Shown here piece by piece: positions 1 through 37,558 of a stretch of DNA of 64,000 nt. The position numbers and the translations under genes are program-made. The stretch lies in contig OZ024870.1 in the NCBI GenBank assembly GCA_964017185.1, forward strand, positions 33,317,621-33,381,620, read 5' to 3'. The stretch's first letter is position 1. Each line of letters begins with the position of its first letter. The notes under the pieces were generated by a model, which searched no databases, was not told the DNA's origin, and was given only the letters and a program-made list of their open reading frames with translations. Source of the DNA: Rugalucina vietnamica. Taxonomy: Eukaryota; Mollusca; Bivalvia; Lucinida; Lucinidae.

Positions 1-140
1 TATATGTATGTGTGTGCAAGGTTTCATGAAATTCCGACCAAGGGGCTTCAAAATATTAAGGAAACAAAGTGTTACGGACGGACGGACAACATGAAAACAG
101 TATACCCCCCCTCCTTAAAACTTCGTTTTAGCGGGGGTAT
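1..140 (+). repeat. Right end of another hairpin-ended repeat
   Basis: A GACGGACGGACAAC run precedes the terminal hairpin ATACCCCCCCTCC / TTAAAACTTCGTTTTA / GCGGGGGTAT. It resembles RptC in design but not in sequence; truncated by the window edge. Confidence 0.5.
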
Positions 141-395
141 AAACATGTCCGTGCAATGAACACCCCTTAGACCCCACTTTTATATAGTAAAACTGGGGTT
201 TGCAGGGGCATACCTATTTTTCTTATTTCTAATCCAAAACATAGATTGTGGGTGCTCGTTAGATCCGCCGAGGCGGTTCTAACGTGTTCAATCTATGTTT
301 TGAGCAAAAATATGAAAAATATCAAAATTTTTCCAGTGAAAATTTTTAATTTTACAACCAAAAACATTTCTATATAATGGGCGTGTTTTCCTAAT
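141..395. mobile_element. RptM1 copy 1
   Basis: Ends AAACATGTCCGTGCAATG and, inverted, ATTAGGAAAACACGCCCAT; the middle holds ACATAGATTGTGGGTGCTCG and GAGGCGGTTCTAACG. It stops 15 bp from the donor of gene A exon 11. Confidence 0.75.
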
Positions 396-410
396 GAACT
401 CGTACTTTAC

Positions 411-26972
<26,562 letters not shown>

Positions 26973-27003
26973 TCTTTGGTGCTTTCTGAACTTCTGAAAC
27001 AAC

Positions 27004-27239
27004 TGAGCCGCCTCGTGGGAAAACCAACAATCTGCATAGGCGAAAACAAAGACGCAGATCAGCTTCGCGGTAACCGCGAAGCTGATCAGCGCCTTTGTTT
27101 TCGCTACTCGGATAGTACAATTCCTCCTCTACTGAACTCCAAAATTTCAAGCTTCTAGCTCTTTTCTGTGCTTGTACAGACCGGTTTGTGTCGGACCTGT
27201 TCGGAAACCACATTGTTGGTTTTCCCACGAGGCGGCTCA
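27004..27239. mobile_element. RptM2 copy upstream of gene A start codon
   Basis: The best-preserved copy: TGAGCCGCCTCGTGGGAAAA ends match over 30 bp with one mismatch. A palindrome sits inside (GATCAGCTTCGCGGT / ACCGCGAAGCTGATC). It begins 31 bp before the ATG at 26972. Confidence 0.82.
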
Positions 27240-27979
27240 TTACTAAAAGAGAGGGTATATTTTATAACGCAAAATACAAGTAAAACTAATCGCAATATGT
27301 CTGCCGAGCTACATTATCTTGTATGTAGAAGAGTGGCTGAAATGGCAGAGGAATTCGAATGCAGCGAAGCAAACCGTAGCGTATCTGTCTATTTGAATCA
27401 TTGTATCCTAATTGTACAGATGGTTCAAAGATGCATGGTAATAAGGTTGTACCATTTTTCGCACAGACTGGTAAATAACGATAAATAAATGTAATCGGTA
27501 CCGACGCACTCTAGCATTGAAGAAGTTTGTAGTAAATAGTCACACAAGTAAACCCCAAACCTCAGATGCGTCGAATTATTTGTTTGTAACGGTTGTCATA
27601 AAACTTTTCGGACTCTATAAATTAACAGGACGACTCCGAAAACTGGTCTATTTGATTATACAACATGCACACTATCATATGTTTAAATATTGAAAGTGTT
27701 CAGTCTTCTTCGGTCAAAACAAAATTAAAACATCTGTTCGTACGGGTCCTGCTCAGTCAAAAGAAAAGTGTTAAAGTGTTGATTCTAAATGTACTTATCT
27801 ATAATTTTTCCTTTATTCCGCTTACTTCTTGATAAACAAAAACTCTCACCAAGTATCAACCATGTTTTGTACATATTAAAGTTTCAAGCACATTGAACAA
27901 CGAGGATAATTAACTCGAAAACCCACTCACAGATCAAGTGCATCTCACACTTGAAAAACAAAATGCCTTTTACATGATT

Positions 27980-28163
27980 GTGTGAAAACAATGACGCAGA
28001 TTAGCTACAATAATCAGCACCTTTGTTTTCGCCATATAGATAGTACAGTCCCTGAACTTCCTACATGTAACTCTTGAACAATCTGTTATAGTTGTTCAAC
28101 CTGGTTTGTGTTCAACCAAGTCGGACACCCCGAAGCCAGATTGTTTCATGATGCGTCTCATAT
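27980..28163. mobile_element. RptM2 copy (degraded)
   Basis: Family marks AAAACAATGACGCAGATTAG, CACCTTTGTTTTCGCC and the end TTTCATGATGCGTCTCA. Intergenic. Confidence 0.55.
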
Positions 28164-28576
28164 CGCCCTTGAAAAAAAAAAAAGAAAAAAATGTGCCAAA
28201 CAGGAATAAAATAAGAACAAAATGTTAGGTTGTCGACATTCTCAGGTCAGCCTGGGCATCCGAACAGTCTAATCAGCCAATCAGACTGTAAGTTAAACTA
28301 GGTAGACCACTATTGCGGGTATGCTCGCCGAACAAAACTGACTTTACGTATCACAGAGCCGACAAGGTTTAAGACGTTGTTTCGTTTGGCAAGCATTTCT
28401 TGGAATTCCTACTTACAAAAAAGAACATCCGCATATAACAGGATATATAATCCCAACATACGGATGTGGACTTATTCAGCACTCAAAACACTTAGCATCC
28501 TCAAATAATATAATCCCAAGCATAGGTCGTCACCAACCTCAATTACATTTGCAGCATTGCTCGTTTTATATTTGAG

Positions 28577-28813
28577 CCTTTGTGTAAGAAAACCAACAAT
28601 CTTGGTTTCCGACCAGGTCTAAAGAAACCGGCCGGTACAGTCACAGAAGTAGGCTAGAAGCTTGGAACTTTGGACGAAGAATAGGGCGTGTACTATCTGT
28701 GCAGCGAAAGCAAACGCGCTGCTCAGCTTCGAAATTACTGCAAAGCTGATATGCGCCTTTGTCTTTGCATATGCAGAGTGTTGGTTTTCTTTTTCTGATG
28801 TGGCGGCCCAATT
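28577..28813. mobile_element. RptM2 copy (intergenic)
   Basis: AAGAAAACCAACAATCTTGG to GTTGGTTTTCTTTTTCTGAT / GTGGCGGCCCA, with the inner CGAAAGCAAACGCGCTGCTC and GCGCCTTTGTCTTTGC. Confidence 0.65.
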
Positions 28814-29633
28814 ATGTTTGCAACTCCAGTGACTTTGCACAAAACTTTATAAGCAACGTTCAATTTCTTGCGCATAGATCTGCTAATATCTGCAAGACAA
28901 ATGACAACCGTGCCAATATCTAGGCATGCAATGTTTGACAAGCAAAACCTCATTTGTCTCATTGGCCTCGCCCATTGGGGCCCTTAGAAAAAGATAGCTT
29001 GTGCTTCCAGACAAAACTTGACTATCTTGGTACCGGTAAACCGCTCAACAGGTCTGAGCCTGCCCAGAAAAAACTGGTTCAAGTCAAACCATCTTTAAAA
29101 GGATTTTGGTTTACTTGGGTGGTTGGACATATTTTAAACCTCGTTTTGGGTGTCGTTATGTTGGGTAGAAGTCACACAAAATGGAGGCAACGTCCCGACA
29201 TGACCATAGCTGTTGAATGGGACGTAAAACATCAAACAAACAAACAATATGTCTTATACGAAAATGTACAAGCAAATTAACAATATTCAAATATGTTTTC
29301 ATAACGATAATATGTTTTCAAACAAGCCAATTTGAAAGAGATCCTTCTTTCGAATGTCGTGGCTCCTACAGGTCATCAACTAACCGGCCGCTGTATTGGG
29401 ACAGGTAGGTAAAGCGTTGCCTGGTCTCGGGGTAAGCAAACCTTTTTCATGCTCAGTTCAGCTGGGCTTGAAATTTAAACTGCTCATACATGTAATAAGT
29501 ACAGAAATAATCAAAACTGATTGAAAGTTCAGGTTCAGATAAGGTAAGGGCATTCACTGGCCGATAAAATCCTACCACAGTTTTTGATGGAGCAATTTGA
29601 TATCATGCCCATTAGACATTTGCATGAAGAAGT

Positions 29634-29711
29634 TTCGTAACTGCGAAGCTGATCTGCGCCTTTGTTTTCGCATAGGCATAAATCCGGTTTTCTCATGACG
29701 CGGCTCATTTA
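29634..29711. mobile_element. RptM2 fragment
   Basis: One end only: AACTGCGAAGCTGATCTGCG, CCTTTGTTTTCGC, GGTTTTCTCATGACGCGGCT. Confidence 0.6.
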
Positions 29712-29907
29712 GAATCCTAAAATATGGAAATAACAAACTCCACAGCGTTTCTGACATTTTCTTGTTTATCACAGTTATGAGATTCTTTTAACCCATATTT
29801 CACGAATGAATTCTCCAATCATTATCAATTGGATGGGCCAACTTTCAGTTCTATGGTTGTTATAAGTGATTTTTATTTTTATCTCATTTTTGATGCAATT
29901 TCTCTGT

Positions 29908-29974
29908 GCAAACAGAATAGCCCCAGATGCGACGCCGCATTCTGCGGCGTCGCATCTGGGGCTATGCTGTTTGC
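29908..29974. repeat. GC-rich 67-bp palindrome
   Basis: Arms GCAAACAGAATAGCCCCAGA / TGCGACGCCGCA pair with one mismatch around a 3-base loop. It stands out from AT-rich surroundings, 265 bp upstream of the gene B start codon. Confidence 0.85.
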
Positions 29975-30238
29975 CCAGGTCCCACAAAAAGGACGCCAGG
30001 TTTAAATGAGTTAATGTATTATTTTGATAAAACCCAAAAGCGAAGACGCAAAATGAATAAAGTTTGCATACATGCATCTTAAGATTGTTTTGATTTCTTT
30101 ATTATTCTGGAAGTGTTTATCTTTCTCCGTGTCGTTACCCTGATATGAACGAAAACATAACAAGAAAGTGGAAACGGAAAGAGGCCTACAAATAAACTTA
30201 TGAAAAGCGCGGTTATTTTGTGAAGCTAGTACAGGAAA

Positions 30239-30323
30239 ATGAAGTTTATATTTCTTTGTTCGGTTCTGCTTATATTTGGATGTTTCTGTGAAGTGGCCGG
30301 CTGGCGGAGGTCGAACAGAAAAG
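30239..30323 (+). CDS. Gene B exon 1: signal peptide
   Basis: 28 codons plus one base: MKFIFLCSVLLIFGCFCEVA then GWRRSNRK. A textbook hydrophobic signal peptide is followed by a basic stretch. The donor AAAAG/GTACGT is phase 1, as required by every later exon. The next exon is 4 kb away, beyond a foldback element. Confidence 0.8.
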
Positions 30324-33300
30324 GTACGTAGTATACTGCTCAAGTTCGCTCTTCCTGAACAATAGGAAAACAATCAATACAGGAAAGTCTTAGTAGCTAC
30401 AGTAACATAAAGCAATCTCAAGTAATAAACTGATTGTGTCCTCGGTATATCATACCATACGGACAGAGACCTGCAATTATCGTTCCCATACATTGCCCCC
30501 AAACAAGACTCATTTAAATGCTTCGCAACTCATAGTGGACCTCAACTCATTCAGCAGACGCGAGAACGCCCAAGGCCGTATGCAAATGCAGCAAAAATAG
30601 GGTGTTAGCCAGCATTACAGGGTTGCATTTTCCGCTGTTCAGGGACATCCCAAAATGAAAAATGATTAATCAAAAATCACTATATCCGCACTTTGGTCAC
30701 TGTATGGCAAACAACAGCTGATAGAGCAAAATATTCAAGAATGGTTATACTATCGTAGACGGTTGATAGATACGCATTGATGACCAGTCGTAGGTAGCCG
30801 TACATCTACAGTTTGCTGCAGTAGCTCTGCCTACACTTTGGACCAATCGCTTGCAACTTTATACATGTACATGTAATTAGAGGTCTCTGTACTAAAGACC
30901 CCAATTATTTCATTAATTTTGACGAGATATTGCAATCATACAATGAAGAGAGCTCTTAGAATAACAACGATGCTGTTTGATGCTTTGTTAACTGTATAAT
31001 AGTCTTTGAGCTATTCAAAAAGTCAACCGACCCCCTACTTCAACAAGTCCATGAAAGGGACAATTTTGCCGCTCTACATGTAAAGATATAGCCGCTGAAT
31101 TAATTTAAAACATTGGCACATCAGAAATTCTGGTATCTATTTATCAAGGAATATTACAGGAAAGGTTAAACAAGGCAATTCAAGGACCTTGGCCATTGAC
31201 CTTTTTTATAATCAAACAAAAAAGTCATTACACTTAAAATTTAATTTTGCACCAAAATGACCTATTTTTGACAAAATAACTGGCAAAAGCAGTGACCTTG
31301 ACCTTCAGTTTGTCTGTTTTGTATATTACTCTTTTTCGTTTTACCATTATGATGCACTGTCATTGTGAATTAAATCTTATTCCGTCAGAAAACGTGAAAA
31401 AATGGGAAAATCATTAATGTTTACAATATACAGGTGCGTTCACTTATTAATATACCCTGCGATATTCATAAATAAATTGACAACTTTTCTTGTTTTTGAA
31501 CAATCATCACTGGCAAGAAATAGACAACTGGATGAATTTGTTCATATAATATGTTAAGTATATCTATAAATATTTACTCTGTATATAAAACTTCCAGATC
31601 GTGTGATGTTGTATGCCTTTGATTACATAACATATGCAGCCAATTTTTTAACAAAAAATTCGCTGATATTCGAGTTTCAAAGATTCCACAAGGAACCATG
31701 TTTAATGGTTTGTAATTTTGTTTGTAAATTATGAAAGAATAGCCATTTTTGTACTACGGCTGAAAATTTTGTGTCTTTATGAGCACTATTTACAGAGTTA
31801 CACCCTGATTTTCATTTATTGTACATTTTAGAGTTTCATGATAAAGCGGTTGTTACAATATAAAACTAAGCATGTCAGTGTTATTTTGCAAGAAAACAAA
31901 TATTGTACTAGGGCGTTTATTCGACCAAAGCTTGCTAGTTGGTTCCTTCATAAGGTAAGCATGTCTTAAAGCACTATGGAGTCACCCATGACTTTTTATT
32001 CTGCCAAAACGTGGGCTGGCATTTCATCATACAATTCATGATTCATTTCCTACGCACCGAGGGGCTAAGTGGGCTAAATTTATTGTTGGACAATGACTCA
32101 CATCTCATCTTCATGATATTCCAAACCTCTTCTATAGCGATTAAGTCACGGAAATTAACATGCCAATAAAGGATGTCAAACTGGTATTTATGTAAAGCAA
32201 ATGTTCTTTGTATTCATCCCTATTATTGATATTAGAGGAACGTATGTCTTTGAATGTCAAGGTGATTTCCTTGATTTTATGCCTAAACAAGAGGATTTGA
32301 ATATCATGAATATGAGCAGTGAGAGATAGCCTAAGTATGACAGTGTCTCTGAAAGTCCCAGTCCCCTATGGTATTCTGTGCCGAGAAACAAACCATGAAT
32401 TGTATGATGAAATGTCAACCCACGTTTTGGCAGAATACAAAGCCATATATGACTCCACAGTGCCTTAAGGCATGCTTACCTCATAAAGGAACCCACTATC
32501 AAGTTTTTTCGTAAAACCGTCCTGGTAGAATATTAGTTTTCTTGCAAAATAACACTGACATGCTTAGTTATTGTAAGAACCGTTTTACAACGAAATTCTA
32601 AAATGCACAATAAATGAAAATCAGGGTGTAACTCTGTAAATAGTGCTCATAAAGACACAAAATTTTCAGCCGTAGTACAAAAATGGCTATTCTTTCATAA
32701 TTTATAAACAAAATTACAAACTATTAACCATGGTTCCTTGTGGAATCTTTGAAACTCGAATATCAGCGAATTTTTTGTTAAAAATTTGGCTCCATATAAT
32801 ATGTAATCAATTTAGGCATACAACATCATAAGATCTGGAAGTTTTTTATTCAGAGTAAATATCTATAGACATACTTAACATATTATATAAACAAATTCAT
32901 CCAGTTGTCTATTTCTTGCAAGTGACGAATGTTCAAAAACAAGAAAAGTTGTCAATTTATTTCTGAATATCGTAGAGGTATATTAATAAGTGAACGTATC
33001 TGTATATATATAATGCGGTATAATATATATATTATAAGGGTCAGATGTGCGCCTTGTCGGCTTCCCAGAGTACTAGGGGCGGGGTTGGGTTCAGTAAATT
33101 TGGTTTAAGAATTGAAGTTGTTTTTTTCTTCTTAAATGACCGTTCCAAAGCTGTTATGTTGTGATTTATCTTCATGTTGCCTGTTTTGTGGTCTGTTTGT
33201 ATGTGCATTTTATTTGAATTTATATTAAAATTCGTGGCCAGTGTCTGAGCTTCAGATTGGAAAGCATGGAGAGATACGAAGAGGGTACCAGTTCATGCAT

Positions 33301-36300
33301 ACACAGTTTCATTCCAGTGTCGAAACAGGAAGCACACCTGAAGATGATATTCTCTTTAGGACAAAGACCTGTAATTATTGTTCCCATACGCTCTCATTGT
33401 AATTTGCCCCCAAACAAGACTCACTCGCATGCTTCACAACTCATAGTGGACCCAAACTCATTCAGCGGACGAGAGAACACCCAGGCTGTGTGCAAGTGAA
33501 GCAAAAAAATAGGCCGTGTTAGCCAGCACCATCCGCTGCTTAGGGACATCCCAAAATCGCTCGGCAATGAAAAATGATTATTCAAAAATCACTACATCCA
33601 CAATTAAGCCACTGTATGGCAAAACAGCAGCTGATTAAACCACACGATAGAGCAAAATATTTGAGAATGGTTACACTATCATATGACAGAGACGGTTGAT
33701 AGATACGCATTTATGACCAATGCGCTTCGATTACTATGGTCATTGCTTGAATACGCTTTTATATGTTATCAAAATGGCCTAGAAAGATCGGTTCACGCCT
33801 TCCACATACATGGCATGTCTGTGTATGCACTATTGGTGCCAAGGTAATCCCAAAATTGTATAATACTCATTTAGCGACATCTTTCTCAAAAGTGGCCTCT
33901 TGCCTAAAGTTGCATTATTTTCAGTGGTCTCTACCTTTCAGTGATTCTTTGCCAAAACTGCATTATCGTCCAGGGGCCTTTCACAAAATGTTGCATAATC
34001 ATTCAGTTGATCTTTCCCAAGCTGCATTATCCTTAATGTGACTCTTTCTCAAAGTTACATTATCTTCCAGGGGACTCTTTCAAAACGTTGCATTATCCTT
34101 CAGAGTCGCCATTCCCAAAGTAACACTTTCAGTCAAGGGTCTCTTTCTAATTCAAGGGACTCTTCCTTGTTGTATTATCCTTTAGGGGCATCTTTCCTAA
34201 AGTTGAAAAATTCCTTCAGGTGCCTCTTTCCCAAAGTTTCATTATTATTATTTAGCAAGCTTATAACTCTATTGTAAATATATGGCTTTAACATCAAACA
34301 CTTAAAATTATTGATTTTTTTTTCAGACTGTTTAATACCAAGAGACGACTTATACGACCGAGCTACATTCAGGCTGCAATATGGGTATGATACAAGACCA
34401 TTGGGGCGTGGAGAAAAGGTGGCCCAATATATGGGCGTAGTCGCTGTTTGTAACAAAGACATCTTGACGGACCTGGTGACCAAGTACCACGTGCTCACGT
34501 GTCATCGAGGAAAGTGGAAACCCAGATTGCCTGGATGTGAAGGTAATGAAAGTATCTACTTGAAACGCTAATGAACAGGACTAAAGAGTTCCCTCTTTGC
34601 GAAAAATTAATGCAATCTCGCTACTCCAAAGCTTCTTGCCAGTTATGTTTATATTTGTTGTTGTATACAGACCCAAATTTGTGTAAAAGCAACATATATC
34701 CAAATAGAGATAAGTCTAGAAGTCCAAGGCATGAAACCGTTTCCGTTTAGTTTGTCATCGTTGTATTTATGACGGTTGTTATAATCTTAGATATTAGGGC
34801 CATGCCCATTGACAGCCTTAAATATAATACACATTATGAATGTTTCAGCGCCCACCAGCTGTGCACAGCCACAACCTGTTGCCAATACCATATCAAAAGT
34901 GTTGCTAGGCAACGATGTCGATTACCCCCATGGGACGGTGATGCGATACCGATGTAAAGAAGGATATACATTGGATGGTCATGATGAAAGGCATTGCAAG
35001 AATGGTGTATGGGATGATATCAAGTTTAACTGCACAAGAACATTAGAAGGTACATGTACAGTACATGTACCAAATTGTTAACATTTATTTGTAGCTTTGT
35101 CAACTCCATCGCAACAAAATAGTTAATTCTAATACATACATGTATAATGCCATTTTGTAACATATCGTGGCAAAAGGTTTTGGTTCCGTGTTCCGTAAAC
35201 TTAGTTTAAACGGGACAATGCTGGTCACGAGGAGGTGACAATAAACAATGCTGTCACTGTACCACTGCCCTTTCAGTCAGTCGCATTTTCTTATTATGTG
35301 TTAAAGGGCTGCTCTTCTGTGGTGCAGAGAGACATGGTCATATGCTCATAACGGCACTCAGTGTTTAGAATGGCTTGGTGTACACATTCTTTGAAGAATT
35401 AAGTAGGCAAGACGCAGTTTTGTTTTCAGGCCCACAGAAGTGCGAGAAATCGAGCTTAAATCCAGTAGAAAATGCGATTTTAGTGCAACCTCCAGCTACC
35501 AATACAGAGTACCCCCACGGGACAGAGATGAGCTACAGATGCGCTAAAGGATACAAGTTGACAGGGGATAGTACGATAAAGTGTCTAAATGGCACCTGGG
35601 ACGCTGTCAAGTTCCACTGTCTAAGAAACGACGGTACAATAAAATGAGCCGCGTCACATGAAAACCAACAATGTGGTTTCTGAATAGGCCTGAAACAAAC
35701 CAAGCTGTACAAGCACAGAAGATGGCTAGAGGCTGCAAACTTTGGATCAAGACAGCAGAGGAATTGTACTATACATATATCAAAACAATGGTACTGATCA
35801 GCTTCGCAGTTACTGCAAAATTTTTATTTTCTTTCTTTCTATATATACTATACTAATTGTTCAACAGGATGAGTTTGGCTGATTTAGGGTCAAATTATCC
35901 ATTTCTTGGGATGAATGCAGCATCTGGGTGATAAATTAATGTCTTAATATGGACGCTATGTACATTTTTTTGTATAAAAAATTGAAAGGGTCCTCCAGGA
36001 GAACTTTAGGAAGGGGGTGGGGGTGGTATCCTGTAGCCTTCCAGTAAGAAAAAGTGCTTCAGCAGTCACAGCCAGTCCCCTGAAATCACTGAAATGACAA
36101 GAAAAAATGTGTTCAGCATGCGCGCATAATGCGCGATCCAGGTTTACATGTTTTTCATCTGCGTAAAATCAGTTTTACTGTGATGCGGCCAATATTTTAT
36201 GCCTTTTTCGGCTACTAGCAGGAGAATGAACACTGGAGTAGAGTTGTTTCCCTTGTATTGCTGCAGAGCTCTTGCAGTAAATATATGCTTCTTTTTGTTT

Positions 36301-37527
36301 ATTTTTCCTCTTTTTTGACAAGAATGCACTGCTATAAGAAGAATTAAATTATTTTTCCACATTATAAGCTGTATTTTAGTGTTTTGTAGGGCTTTTTAAT
36401 GTGAATTTCCTTATATTTTAAAGGAAATTGTCTCAATTTGCTTTTTTCTGTCATATTGATGTATAAATGTCACTGAAAAGTGTTGTTTGGCTCTGTATGT
36501 AGTATAATTTTCTCAAGCAGCAACCAGGAGAGTGAAAAAATGCAAACTGATATAGGTTTTGCACATACCAGATTTTTTTTTCATCATCAAGCAGTGCATG
36601 TGGCTTCGGCCGCAGTACCATTGTAAAATCAGCCCCAGGGTTGGAATATCCCAATTTTGACTTGCAAAATAACTGATATTTTAGTATGTTCTGCCAATAT
36701 GATGTTTAATAAAGATACTGTTTTCCATTTAAATCAGAACTGCAAGCTCAGGGTGAAAATCTCTGTGACAGATATGATGTACAAGCATGGGGGTAGCAAA
36801 TTACCAAAAATATGGGGTGGGTGGGGTAATTGCATCACTGTAGGGTCCTTTAAATACCTTCATCTGAAATGTTCTGTTCAAGCAATAATACAATAATGCA
36901 TTCAGTATTTCCTGAAAATTTCAAATGAATATGATGTTCATTTCTGTTGTAATGAGGGTTTTACTTTGGCATTTAGTGCTATTCTACTTTGTGAAAATCT
37001 GATTTATTTCCTTATATTGCTTCAGAGGGGGTAGGCAATTAAATTGAGATGTTTGGGACTAAAGGAGACAAAAACAAGTAAAAAACCACACAAGTTTATT
37101 CGAAAAACATTAAATTGTCATATACAACACAGAACAAGAAGAATTCCTTCAAAAAAGTGTGCAGTATAGGAGACCGGGAACTAATTATGTCAACAAATCC
37201 CAGAAGTCAAAATCTGCAGAACTAATTATGTCAACAAATCCCAGAAGTCAAAATCTGCAGGTTGCTCCGAGACTGTTATCTGGTAATGGAGGCATATGAT
37301 TGGGTGATAATTGTGAACTAAAAATACATTTTTTCTTTCTAGCAACTGGAAAAATTATTTTTCTTCAAATTGGTATATAATTTACCACCTGATGCACATA
37401 AATTGTGTTTTTTTCTGGTCCAAAAAGTAAAAACAGTGATTTTGAAAATGAGGTCAGGTGGGTTTTCCCAAAAATTGACGGCCATTCTTCAACATGCAAC
37501 AGCTGAAAAAAGAGCCGGTGATGGTAT

Positions 37528-37558
<31 letters not shown>

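Larger units (their letters stand above)
26973..30238. other. Shared upstream region of genes A and B
   Basis: 3.3 kb between divergent start codons, holding four RptM2 copies, a GC-rich palindrome and, at 29150-29260, a SINE-tail-like stretch (GGGACGTAAAACATCAAAC). No TATA box or other promoter can be supported. A short frame from ATG 27298 (MSAELHYLVCRRVAEMAEEF) is unsupported. Confidence 0.6.

Noticed and set aside
27298-27486. Short frame starting MSAELHYLVCRRVAEMAEEF between the two genes
   Set aside because: No homology recognised, no upstream or downstream splice partner, short.
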